From assembly GCF_051842935.1 (NCBI RefSeq), contig NZ_JBPXRR010000001.1, positions 868,001 through 932,000 on the forward strand: 64,000 bases of DNA. Reading direction: 5' to 3'. The position numbers and the translations under genes were made by a program. This DNA is from Pseudalkalibacillus sp051842935 (GTDB lineage: Bacteria > Bacillota > Bacilli > Bacillales > Fictibacillaceae). A model generated the notes under the pieces. It did not search any database. It saw only the letters and a program-made list of their open reading frames with translations, and had not been told where the DNA came from. Below are positions 43,235-51,194 of this stretch, piece after piece; the stretch's first letter is position 1, and each line of letters begins with the position of its first letter.

Positions 43235-44431
43235 ATGGAAATCAGAACGATACGAGATGATGAATTCAGAGATTTTTTACGGATGGGAGAATTTGCATTC
43301 CAATATGAGTTGTCGGATGAGGATGTAGAGAATCGCAAATCGTTGTTGGAGCTGGAAAATTGCTGGGCACTGTACGAAGGGGAAGAAATGGCTTCGAAAT
43401 TGACCATTCATCCGATGAAAATCTGGCTTGCTGGAAAGCAAATGCCGATGGGTGGAATCGCTGGAGTTGCTTCATGGCCAGAACACCGAAGGAAAGGTCA
43501 TATTAAAGCGCTCATGAGGAAATCACTTGAAGTCATGAAGGAGAAAGGACAATATGTTTCTATGCTGCATCCTTTTTCTTTTGCGTTCTATCGGAATTAT
43601 GGATGGGAGATGACCCATCAAGTGATGAAATATGAAATCAAGCCAGTACAGTTACCGAAGAGGAAACTGGACTATTCAGGAAGAGTATTCCGGATCAATC
43701 ATGATATCGAACGATTGAATGCGATGTATGAACGATATGCAGAAGACTATTCAGGGATGTTGAAGCGATCTGAGTTATGGTGGAAACAATCCATTCTACC
43801 TAACGAGAGAGAGATCGTAGCCGTCTATCAGGACGTCAATGGAGTCGATCAGGGATATATGATCTATAAAGTCAAAAAAGAGCATATGGAGATTGAGGAG
43901 TGGATCAATCTGAATGGTGAAGCTAAACGGGCGATGATTGATTATGTTTCCAATCACGATTCGATGGTGGATAAGATTACGATACACCCACCTGTCCATG
44001 AGAGCTTTGCGTTTTGGATGTCGGACCCTAAAATCAAACAAGAAATCAGTTCTTATTTTATGAGCCGGATCGTTGATGTCGAAAAATTCTTGAAAGAATA
44101 TCCTTTTCAAAAGCCTGTAGATGAAAAGCCCTTCATCTTCCAAGTGACGGATTCATTCGCTGAATGGAACAATGGGGTTTTCATCGTTAGAATGAATGAG
44201 GATGCTGAGAATGAAGTAGAGCATATTCCACCTAAGGACCACAGCAGCTGTACACAAGAGCCCAAGAGAGGGGTCTTATGTGATATCAATGCTTTATCAA
44301 CAATGTTCTTCCACTGTATGCGACCATCAGAATTAGCAGAGCAAGGGTGGATCTCAGGTAGCAAGACGGAAATCGAGCGGTTGGAAAAGTTGATCGGCTC
44401 CCACAAACCGTTTTTGTATGACTTCTTTTAA
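43235..44431 (+). CDS. Eis-like acetyltransferase with SCP2-type C-terminal domain
   Basis: A 398-residue protein with the architecture of Eis: N-terminal GNAT domain (acetyl-CoA loop VASWPEHRRKGHIKALM at about 79-95), a second GNAT-like middle domain, and a sterol-carrier-like C-terminal domain. The C-terminus ends in Phe (YDFF), the position whose carboxylate acts as base in Eis. Eis proteins acetylate amines of aminoglycosides or proteins; the substrate here is unknown. It stands alone between the cta terminator and a dispersed repeat. Confidence 0.85.
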   Translation: MEIRTIRDDEFRDFLRMGEFAFQYELSDEDVENRKSLLELENCWALYEGEEMASKLTIHPMKIWLAGKQMPMGGIAGVASWPEHRRKGHIKALMRKSLEVMKEKGQYVSMLHPFSFAFYRNYGWEMTHQVMKYEIKPVQLPKRKLDYSGRVFRINHDIERLNAMYERYAEDYSGMLKRSELWWKQSILPNEREIVAVYQDVNGVDQGYMIYKVKKEHMEIEEWINLNGEAKRAMIDYVSNHDSMVDKITIHPPVHESFAFWMSDPKIKQEISSYFMSRIVDVEKFLKEYPFQKPVDEKPFIFQVTDSFAEWNNGVFIVRMNEDAENEVEHIPPKDHSSCTQEPKRGVLCDINALSTMFFHCMRPSELAEQGWISGSKTEIERLEKLIGSHKPFLYDFF

Positions 44432-44437
44432 GATAAA

Positions 44438-44527
44438 CTTTGTTGCCCTTATACTGAAGAAAGTACAAAATACTTTCTTCAGTATAAGGGCAACTAAGGC
44501 TCGACCTACAAAAGGCTTGGTCTCGCC
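44438..44527. repeat. Dispersed hairpin repeat (family A, copy 1)
   Basis: A perfect 24-bp inverted repeat (44442-44465 with 44471-44494) around CAAAA, followed by a conserved tail with CTCGACC and GGCTTGGTCTCGCC. A second copy lies at 52104-52195. It begins seven bases after the upstream stop. Confidence 0.8.
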
Positions 44528-44541
44528 TGTCACACAAAACT

Positions 44542-44597
44542 AAAAAAGGTGACCGACGTTTCCGAAGCTTAGCTCGTAACGTTCAGGTCACCTTTTT
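44542..44597. terminator. Bidirectional terminator
   Basis: AAAAAAGGTGACC and GGTCACCTTTTT enclose an inner ACGTT/AACGT pair; T runs on both strands. It touches the stop of the convergent permease gene. Confidence 0.88.
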
Positions 44598-45658
44598 CAT
44601 ATTTTAAAATTCGTTTTGACGATACCCGCTTCTTTCGCTGAATTGAACAGGATCAAAATGAGTGGACCGACAATAAAGCCTATTGGTCCAAGCAGTTTCA
44701 AACCAAGATACATAGCGATTAGTGTAGAAAGCGCTGATAGACCGATATGGTGTCCCATCACTTTCGGTTCGACTGTTCTTCGGATGATCAGAAGAATGAC
44801 TGCTAAAACAGCTAACTTTGTCCCAAGGACAATGTTGCCGATCAATAAGTAATAAATAGCCCAGGGGCCAAGAATCACAATGGATCCGATAATCGGTATG
44901 AAATCAATGATCCAAATGATGAAAGCCATCAATAAGGCTACATCCGGCACGATAATGTAAAGACCGACCAACGCAGCGATGAAGATGACGATACTCACGA
45001 GAAATTGCGCCTTCATGAAGCCGAAGACAACATAAGATAGTCTAGTTGTCATAAAATGCACTTTCTCAGCTGTCTTTTCTGTCAGATGAGAATAGAATTG
45101 ACGGCGCAAGCGAGGAAATTCCAATTGGAACAAAAATAGGGTGATCAAATAGACGATGATGCTCACTAAATAACTCGGTATTAGCGATACAAGAGATGTA
45201 AGCGTCTCGACATAATTTTTTTCAAGTAATTTTCCCCTGATCGATTCCAAGAACTGATTAACTTGATTATTGATTTCAATGACGAATTCCTCTGGCAAGT
45301 CTTGTGCAGCTTTTTCAAAATTTTGCTCAATATCATCCCAGACATTGTTCACTTCAGAAATATACATCGGAGAATTTTCGATGAAATTGATTGCTGAGGT
45401 AACAACCTTCGTAACGAGAAGATAACTGCCCATCCCCATTAAAATGACAAAAAGCATGAAGACGATGAAAGCAGAAAAATTTCGTTTGAGGGAGAACCGA
45501 TTCTGTAACATCCTCACGGCAGGTTCTAAGAAAAACGCTGTTAAAAGGGCGAAGACGATCGGGAGAGAAATCGGTAAAATCCAGATGAATAGTGCTGCAA
45601 TGATAAGTGTAATCAATGTATAAACGATCCAACGTTTACGTGGTGTCAGTTGTTTCAA
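44597..45658 (-). CDS. AI-2E-family permease, YtvI-like
   Basis: A 353-residue membrane protein of about eight helices with the family motif IIDFIPIIG and a C-terminal GPIGFIVGPL. YtvI is a sporulation membrane protein of this family in B. subtilis; others are sodium/lithium-proton exchangers or AI-2 exporters. TTG start after AAGGGGGACTATA. The specific role is inferred only. Confidence 0.78.
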   Translation of the reverse strand: MKQLTPRKRWIVYTLITLIIAALFIWILPISLPIVFALLTAFFLEPAVRMLQNRFSLKRNFSAFIVFMLFVILMGMGSYLLVTKVVTSAINFIENSPMYISEVNNVWDDIEQNFEKAAQDLPEEFVIEINNQVNQFLESIRGKLLEKNYVETLTSLVSLIPSYLVSIIVYLITLFLFQLEFPRLRRQFYSHLTEKTAEKVHFMTTRLSYVVFGFMKAQFLVSIVIFIAALVGLYIIVPDVALLMAFIIWIIDFIPIIGSIVILGPWAIYYLLIGNIVLGTKLAVLAVILLIIRRTVEPKVMGHHIGLSALSTLIAMYLGLKLLGPIGFIVGPLILILFNSAKEAGIVKTNFKI

Positions 45659-45745
45659 TATAGTCCCCCTTCCCCTTGTACTCCTTACTATATATTATAT
45701 GGGTAATGTGAAAATATGAACAGACATCTTTCTTTAATTCTCAAC

Positions 45746-45773
45746 AAAAAAAGTCTGACTGCTTAGCCAGACC
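45746..45773 (-). terminator. Terminator of the YugN-like gene
   Basis: On the minus strand GGTCTG...CAGACT then T7. Confidence 0.85.
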
Positions 45774-45780
45774 TTCTCCA

Positions 45781-46143
45781 TTAATCCGTATGGTGTTTAT
45801 CGATTTCTTCTTTTAGCTGATTCAAGAGCTTCTTACAAGTACTTACGATCTTGTTTGGGAAATCTTCATCATACTCGACACCATGAGGATAATAATGCTT
45901 CCCTAAGTATGGTTCCATCAATTTGATGAGTGCATGTCCAGTTTCCACTTCACCCTCGACAGCATAACAAGGAACACGCAAGTAGAAGACTTCACCCGTA
46001 TCCATGTTTTCAAACTTATAATCGTATGTAATGCGTTCGTAATCCCATTGGCCTGCTCGAACGAAACCAACCTCATTCGTCAAATGCTCAAGCATTTCAA
46101 AGTCCAGAACCTTGCCGGCCAAGCCGATCTCTTCAAATTTCAT
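45781..46143 (-). CDS. ylbA: YugN-like family protein
   Basis: A 120-residue soluble acidic protein, with blocks FEEIGLAGKVLDFEMLEH and YLRVPCYAVEGEVE typical of the YugN-like family, and in the position and orientation of B. subtilis ylbA. Function unknown. AGGATTACTC precedes the ATG. Confidence 0.78.
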   Translation of the reverse strand: MKFEEIGLAGKVLDFEMLEHLTNEVGFVRAGQWDYERITYDYKFENMDTGEVFYLRVPCYAVEGEVETGHALIKLMEPYLGKHYYPHGVEYDEDFPNKIVSTCKKLLNQLKEEIDKHHTD

Positions 46144-46305
46144 GAGTAATCCTCCACATCCTTCGATATGTTCTTTCCTTCATTATAATAGTACGAAACT
46201 GTTAAAGATGCAATCTTTCCACAACTGATTTGAAATAAATTGCAATCAAAACTGAAAAGAAATTGAAAAATTGGTCAAACTAAACGGTGAAATGGAGGAG
46301 ATGAG

Positions 46306-46923
46306 ATGAAGAAATGGATGGTTGTAGCATTAGCATTGATGTTGAGTTTTTGTCTTCAATCACCTGCACAGGCTCAAGGTCAATCAGTCCATATCGTCAA
46401 ATCTGGAGATACACTTTGGAAAATTTCAAAATGGTTTCAAATCGGGTTGTCTGAAATCATCAATGCGAATCCCCAATTTGAAAATCCTGATCTGATTTAT
46501 CCTGGAGATAAAGTGTATATTCCGAGAAAACAGAAGATCAAGTCGATTGAATATGAGGTCATCAAACTTACGAATCAAAAACGTGCCGAGAATGGCCTCG
46601 GACCATTGAAAGCGGATTGGCAATTATCACGGGTGGCGAGATACAAATCCAATGATATGAAGAATAACGGATACTTTTCTCACCAATCACCGACATACGG
46701 ATCTCCATTCGAAATGATGCGGGATTTCAATATCAACTACACATCCGCAGGTGAAAACATCGCAATGGGACAAACCTCCGCACAAGCGGTCGTGGATGCT
46801 TGGATGAAGAGTCCAGGTCATAGGAAAAATATCTTAAGTTCGAATTATACGTACATTGGTGTCGGTTATGCTAAGGGTGGTTCCGGAAGGTATTATTGGA
46901 CACAAATGTTCATCAGGAAATAG
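46306..46923 (+). CDS. Secreted LysM-CAP domain protein
   Basis: A 205-residue secreted protein: signal peptide with AQA cleavage near 24, one LysM domain (about 28-72, HIVKSGDTLWKIS) for peptidoglycan binding, and a CAP/SCP domain (about 80-205) with FSHQSPTYGSPFEM, AGENIAMG and SPGHRKNIL. Similar to YkwD/SafA-like proteins of Bacillus spores and walls. GGAGGAGATGAG upstream. It overlaps no other gene; the CBS gene starts 8 bases after its stop. Confidence 0.9.
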   Translation: MKKWMVVALALMLSFCLQSPAQAQGQSVHIVKSGDTLWKISKWFQIGLSEIINANPQFENPDLIYPGDKVYIPRKQKIKSIEYEVIKLTNQKRAENGLGPLKADWQLSRVARYKSNDMKNNGYFSHQSPTYGSPFEMMRDFNINYTSAGENIAMGQTSAQAVVDAWMKSPGHRKNILSSNYTYIGVGYAKGGSGRYYWTQMFIRK

Positions 46924-46931
46924 GTGATCGA

Positions 46932-47369
46932 ATGAAACAATTAAGAGACATCATGACCAAGCCAGTAGACTTTTGTACCGTACTGGACAATGTTTATGAG
47001 GCAGCTGTAAAGATGAAGGACGATCATGTCGGTGCTATTCCTGTCTGTGAAAATGACAAGTTAGTCGGAATGATTACAGATCGGGATATCGTGGTTCGAG
47101 GTGTAGCGGAAAAGAAACCTAATGCATCGAAAATCACAGATGTGATGAGTGATCACATCATTACTGGAACTCCTGAGATGTCGGTGGATGAGGCAATCCA
47201 TTTAATGATGCAGCATGAAATTCGCAGACTCCCGATTGTTGAAGAAACCCGGCTCATTGGCATTGTCTCACTTGGAGATCTCGCGAAGCATAGAGAAACC
47301 AATGAACAAGCTGGTGTAGCATTAACGGATATATCTGAGGCAGATCCAGATCAACAACCTTATCACTAA
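46932..47369 (+). CDS. ylbB: Paired CBS-domain protein YlbB
   Basis: A 145-residue protein made of two CBS domains (VGMITDRDIVVRG and IGIVSLGDLAKH), which bind adenosine nucleotides. ATG 46932 with AGGTGATCGA is preferred to a start inside the upstream gene. Position as B. subtilis ylbB. Probably co-transcribed with the LysM-CAP gene. Confidence 0.92.
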   Translation: MKQLRDIMTKPVDFCTVLDNVYEAAVKMKDDHVGAIPVCENDKLVGMITDRDIVVRGVAEKKPNASKITDVMSDHIITGTPEMSVDEAIHLMMQHEIRRLPIVEETRLIGIVSLGDLAKHRETNEQAGVALTDISEADPDQQPYH

Positions 47370-47380
47370 GATGATCAGCG

Positions 47381-47410
47381 GGTTGACCTTACAGAAGGTC
47401 AACCTTTTTT
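47381..47410 (+). terminator. Terminator after ylbB
   Basis: GGTTGACCTT / AAGGTCAACC around acag, then T6. Confidence 0.93.
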
Positions 47411-47534
47411 GTATGAATCATTACGATGTTGAATAGGATGTATAGAAACACTTCTGGTTTGTCCAAATAGACAACCTGGCCTCTTTCATGTAATGTGAGG
47501 TTAAAGTCTATACGATGGATGGGGGAGGGCTAAG

Positions 47535-48578
47535 ATGAAGAGTTTCGGGTTGATCATCGTTATTGCCATTATCATGTATGGTTTCAGTATTCTGTACGAA
47601 GACCTGAAGCATCTCCCGGAAGTAAATAAAGAAAACCAAGCCCAACAGGAGTCGGTCGAAAATTCTTCTGCTTCAGAAAATCTGGATCTTCCTGAAGGGG
47701 GCATAAATCATTACTTCTCCATGAATCAGGAAGAGCTGATTGCTGAACTTGGTGAACCAGATCGCATCGATTCTTCCTCTTATGGGTACCAATGGTGGAT
47801 TTATGAGCAAAATCCAGACCAATATATCCAGTTTGGGGTGGAAAAAGGGAAGATTGTAACGGTATTCGTACTCGGAAAGAATATCGACATATCTCCACTG
47901 AAAATAGGTGAAAAGACGTCCGAAGTACAATCGAAGGTGAACATAGAAGGAGAAGTCCCTTTGAATGTTGATGGGAATCGTTATCGGTTCGAGCTGACAC
48001 AAGAAGAGTTGAATACGAGACCTCTCGTGAAAATCAACGGTATTTGGGCGCAATTGTATTTGGATCAATTTGACGGTACATTGGTAGGTGCCCGTTACCT
48101 GGATCCAAAAGTTTTGGTCATGCAACGACCATATTCCTTAGAGTACCGTGGTGAATTGATTGAGCAGCCTAAAATCTCGTCAGATGAGCGGAAGCAGATC
48201 CGGGATGGGGAAGAGGAACAAATCTTCACAATTACAAATGTCATCCGCCAGCAATACGGTCAGGCACCGTTACAGTGGCATGAGAATACAGCTCAGGTCG
48301 CTTACGGACACAGTAAGGAAATGAGTGAAGAAAATTATTTTGCTCATGAGTCACCGATATCCGGGAGTTTATCAGACCGTTTAGAAAATGGGGATATTCG
48401 TTATCTCCAAGCGGGTGAAAACATAGCGGCGAATTATATTGACGGTATTGAAGCTGTAATCGGGTGGTTGAACAGTGAGGGACACCGAAAGGCTTTGCTG
48501 AATAAAGACTTCACACATCTTGGTGTTGGAGTCTATGAAAAATATTACACGCAGAACTTCATTGTTCCATTTGAATAA
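47535..48578 (+). CDS. ylbC: CAP-domain protein with CAP-associated N-terminal domain (YlbC)
   Basis: A 347-residue protein anchored by one N-terminal helix (4-22). The middle (about 60-210) is the CAP-associated N-domain (LIAELGEPDRIDSSSYGYQWW), followed by a CAP domain (225-347; AGENIAANY, NSEGHRKALL). Matches YlbC. The third secreted or wall-facing element of this locus. Its natural terminator may be the hairpin at 48587-48621, which lacks a T run. Confidence 0.9.
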   Translation: MKSFGLIIVIAIIMYGFSILYEDLKHLPEVNKENQAQQESVENSSASENLDLPEGGINHYFSMNQEELIAELGEPDRIDSSSYGYQWWIYEQNPDQYIQFGVEKGKIVTVFVLGKNIDISPLKIGEKTSEVQSKVNIEGEVPLNVDGNRYRFELTQEELNTRPLVKINGIWAQLYLDQFDGTLVGARYLDPKVLVMQRPYSLEYRGELIEQPKISSDERKQIRDGEEEQIFTITNVIRQQYGQAPLQWHENTAQVAYGHSKEMSEENYFAHESPISGSLSDRLENGDIRYLQAGENIAANYIDGIEAVIGWLNSEGHRKALLNKDFTHLGVGVYEKYYTQNFIVPFE

Positions 48579-48586
48579 AATGTAAA

Positions 48587-48621
48587 GGCTGGTTCTCTAG
48601 AGAAAAAGCTTGAGACCAGCC
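48587..48621 (+). other. Hairpin lacking a T run after ylbC
   Basis: GGCTGGTtCTC pairs with GAGACCAGCC, but CGGTTCGG follows instead of a T run. The right arm CTTGAGACCAGCC recurs at 49282-49294, there followed by TTTTTT. Confidence 0.6.
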
Positions 48622-49281
48622 GGTTCGGTTATCTATCACAAACAATAAATATGTTGACTAAAATGTGCCCGAATTGCATAGCAATTTGAGGCACTATTTT
48701 TGTTGATAAATAAGGATTATTGCTCAAATAGAACAATTTGTAACCTTACAGAATCCCCTGTATGTTTGCAAATTGACCTGCATTTTACTATTAATTGTTT
48801 TTGTTAGAATGCGGAAGGTAATCAAGATTTTTAAACTTATTGTTATTCAACAAATGGACAGGATTGTTGAAGGTGGGAGATAGGGTTTAACGGACATCAG
48901 ATCCGTTATTTGTGACAAAAACGCCAATTTCGGTGTGCAAACGGACATCAGATGCGCTATTCTTTAAAAAGTATATTGTTTTTGATGATTTTGGACCAAA
49001 TAAGGTATCATATGTCCGTTAAGTTTAGTGAAAATGAATAAGTTATAGAAATAAGGTCCTCAATGTCCGTTAGATTTATGAATTAGTCATTCTTCATTAA
49101 TTATCGCGCGCTTTAGTTTAAAAAACTGAAAAAAATAGCCGCACATCGATCCGTAATGGATTGAAAGTTCGGCTTATTTTATATCTAATACAATATGAAA
49201 TACAGTGCAATTATCTATGCATTTCCATATGCAATTTCTTAAGTAAATTACGGTTTTGTGACAGGTATCAGAACCCGTTCT
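48622..49281. other. Non-coding repeat-rich island between ylbC and the thioesterase gene
   Basis: About 660 AT-rich bases with no gene. It contains a terminator-like hairpin (48663-48700 region: TGTGCC...AATTGC/GCAATT...GGCAC then TATTTTT), the four-unit palindromic element 48889-49071, and another hairpin (49134-49182: ATAGCCG...CGGCTTATTTT). It is flanked by a 13-base direct repeat. Confidence 0.6.
48889..49071. repeat. Four-unit palindromic repeat, 51-base period
   Basis: Units 48889-48910 and 48940-48961 share AACGGACATCAGAT and are 51 bases apart; units 48999-49020 and 49050-49071 are the inverted form (AATAAGG...ATGTCCGTT), also 51 bases apart. The whole is a symmetric element centred near 48980. 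Similar AACGGACA sequences occur, from memory, as dispersed intergenic repeats in Bacillaceae. Confidence 0.75.
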
Positions 49282-49300
49282 CTTGAGACCAGCCTTTTTT
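49264..49300 (+). terminator. Terminator-like hairpin
   Basis: GGTATC-AGAAC / GTTCT-ct-TGAGACC followed by AGCCTTTTTT. It faces the convergent thioesterase gene. Confidence 0.55.
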
Positions 49301-49301
49301 A

Positions 49302-49790
49302 TTATCTGGGGATCAAATAAAAACTGCCTGAGGCTGCTGCTACGAGTGTTCCTACATCATTGTAAATCTTACACTCTGTAACGGAAGTCTTAGACCCCAG
49401 ATGAAGGATGGTAGCCTCACAGCGTAAAGCTTCACCAACACCAGGAGCGATATAATTCAGCTTCATCTCTGAAGTGACTGCAACCAGATTCTCTGGAATC
49501 CTTCGATTGACGAGGGTACCCATTGCTGTGTCTGCAAGTGTAGCCGTGAATCCGCCATGTACGATATCTACGGAATTACTAAGAAACGGTGTAATCGGAA
49601 TACTCATTTCAAGCTGTTCACCAGATTCCTGTATGCTCGTCTTCATGAAACTTGTTATGTAAGTCTTATATTCACCATTGTGTTTGGATTGAAGGCCATT
49701 TAATACTTGTGTCAGAACACGTTTATCTTCATCGGTTGCTGAAGTCAGGACATCTTGCACCTTGTTTAGAATTTCTTTATTCAAATCCAT
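49302..49790 (-). CDS. Hotdog-fold thioesterase (PaaI type)
   Basis: A 162-residue protein with the PaaI-type active-site block DIVHGGFTATLADTAMG (HGG at about 78-80). Such enzymes hydrolyse acyl-CoA thioesters; substrate unknown. AGGAACCCAT context on the minus strand supplies AAAGAGGAACC before the ATG. Not part of the B. subtilis ylb order. Confidence 0.85.
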   Translation of the reverse strand: MDLNKEILNKVQDVLTSATDEDKRVLTQVLNGLQSKHNGEYKTYITSFMKTSIQESGEQLEMSIPITPFLSNSVDIVHGGFTATLADTAMGTLVNRRIPENLVAVTSEMKLNYIAPGVGEALRCEATILHLGSKTSVTECKIYNDVGTLVAAASGSFYLIPR

Positions 49791-49939
49791 ATGGGTTCCT
49801 CTTTTCCTTTATGTATGCGCATTGTAAGTTTATCAATGAAAAAATACGTTCCGCAACTATAAAATAGGCGAACATAATAACGTGTTTCATTGTACTATAT
49901 ACTGTAGGCTTGAGTTGAACGTAATGGGGAGGCATTAAG

Positions 49940-50356
49940 GTGAGTAAGCAAGCGAATAAAAACGTAAAGGTCGAACAATTCAAGATGTTTGTACGCTCAC
50001 ACCCTGGATTAATCGATCACGTAAAAACTGGCAACCAGTCATGGCAAGAAGTCTTTACAGAATGGAACTTACTTGGTGAAGACCATGAGCAATGGGGTCA
50101 ATACATTGAGCGAAAAATAGGGGTTGCAAATACAAAAGAAAAAACGAAGAAAAAAGGAACAAGTGTCAACGATCTGTCCGTTGGGGAGTTATTGAATATG
50201 TTCAAAAACCTCGATATGGAAGAAGTGAGGGAGTATGTATCTCAGTTCAGTTCTGCAGTAACAGGCATTCAAGAGATGCTCCAGTCCTTCCAATCGAAAG
50301 GTCCGACGAGACCACCGACGAATAACAACCCATTTAATCAATATTTCAAAGACTAG
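49940..50356 (+). CDS. ylbD: YlbD-family spore coat protein
   Basis: A 138-residue protein opening SKQANKNVKVEQFKMFVR and containing WQEVFTEWNLLGEDHEQW, typical of the YlbD coat-protein family. The end is Pro/Asn/Gln-rich. GTG start after GGGGAGGCATTAAG. Co-transcribed with ylbE (18 bases apart). Confidence 0.88.
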   Translation: MSKQANKNVKVEQFKMFVRSHPGLIDHVKTGNQSWQEVFTEWNLLGEDHEQWGQYIERKIGVANTKEKTKKKGTSVNDLSVGELLNMFKNLDMEEVREYVSQFSSAVTGIQEMLQSFQSKGPTRPPTNNNPFNQYFKD

Positions 50357-50374
50357 GATAAGGGAGTAAGAACT

Positions 50375-50602
50375 ATGCGGAGAGAAATCATCCAATACTT
50401 GGATCAACGGCCGGATCTGAAATTCATCATCCGAGAACAACCCCACTGGTATCGTAAATTGTCTCGTAATCCTGCTTCCATCCAGGAACTTGAAGAAGAA
50501 GCAAAAACCTTCTATGGTCAAACGTTCGGTCAAAGAGTGGACCGATTGAATGGACAAATCGAGTCCTTTTCTAAGCTTTTACAGCTTTTTGCAAAACAAT
50601 AA
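50375..50602 (+). CDS. ylbE: YlbE-like protein
   Basis: A 75-residue helical protein, MRREIIQYLDQRPDLKFIIR, matching the YlbE-like family in size and place. Function unknown. Ribosome site AAGGGAGTAAGAACT. Confidence 0.88.
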   Translation: MRREIIQYLDQRPDLKFIIREQPHWYRKLSRNPASIQELEEEAKTFYGQTFGQRVDRLNGQIESFSKLLQLFAKQ

Positions 50603-50605
50603 CGC

Positions 50606-50688
50606 AGGTTGACTCAAATAAAAGTGTTCCACACCTCCAGAACCATTTAGGCTGCGAGGCTAATAGCACTTACGAGTCAGCCTTTTTA
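50606..50688 (+). terminator. Long nested terminator hairpin after ylbE
   Basis: AGGTTGACTC (50606-50615) pairs with GAGTCAGCCT (50674-50683); inside are AAGTG/CACTT and CCTCCAG/CTGcGAGG pairs; TTTT follows. The 58-base interior makes it unusually large for a simple terminator. Confidence 0.65.
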
Positions 50689-50759
50689 TTTTGGACAAGC
50701 AAGTGGATAAATCTTTTATGGTCCGCAAAAGATATCGGGTGAGGAGGTGTCACCTGATC

Positions 50760-51191
50760 ATGATGAAGAATCGTATTATGTTATCCACTATTACCATAGC
50801 ATTGTTGTCCGGTTGCCAATGGGATCATGATGAAAAATTGCAACAAGTCGTCGTTGAATCAAGACCGGATTCGTTTCAGGCGATGGAAGTGACCAATCCA
50901 GCCCAAGAATTGAGCATGACAGTCAGGCATATGGTGACGAACAACGATATATCCGTAGAATGTTATGTTCCGGGATTTGAATTCACCAAGGGGGAAGGGA
51001 AATCTCAGCACGACAAAAAAGGGTACTTGAAGATCTCTGTCAATCATCAAAAACCCTTTCCGGTATATAAAGCTGCATTTGTTATTAAGGATCTAGCCAA
51101 AGGAAACCACCATATCCGCGTATCCCTTGTCGATACCGATGGTGAAAAAATCGATGGCTTGGAAAAGCAATTTTTTGTACAAGTCCGTTGA
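50760..51191 (+). CDS. Small lipoprotein of unknown family
   Basis: A 143-residue exported protein. ATG 50760 is preceded by GAGGAGGTG; the signal MMKNRIMLSTITIALLSGC has a clear lipobox. The mature domain is beta-rich and ends HHIRVSLVDTDGEKIDG, suggesting an immunoglobulin-like fold (inference). Convergent with the ATP-grasp gene three bases later. No family recognised. Confidence 0.7.
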   Translation: MMKNRIMLSTITIALLSGCQWDHDEKLQQVVVESRPDSFQAMEVTNPAQELSMTVRHMVTNNDISVECYVPGFEFTKGEGKSQHDKKGYLKISVNHQKPFPVYKAAFVIKDLAKGNHHIRVSLVDTDGEKIDGLEKQFFVQVR

Positions 51192-51194
51192 ATA

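Noticed and set aside
48640..49281. Possible CRISPR or transposon in the ylbC-thioesterase interval
   Set aside because: Only four repeat units in inverted pairs, no spacer-like regularity beyond the 51-base pairs, and no transposase frame or remnant.
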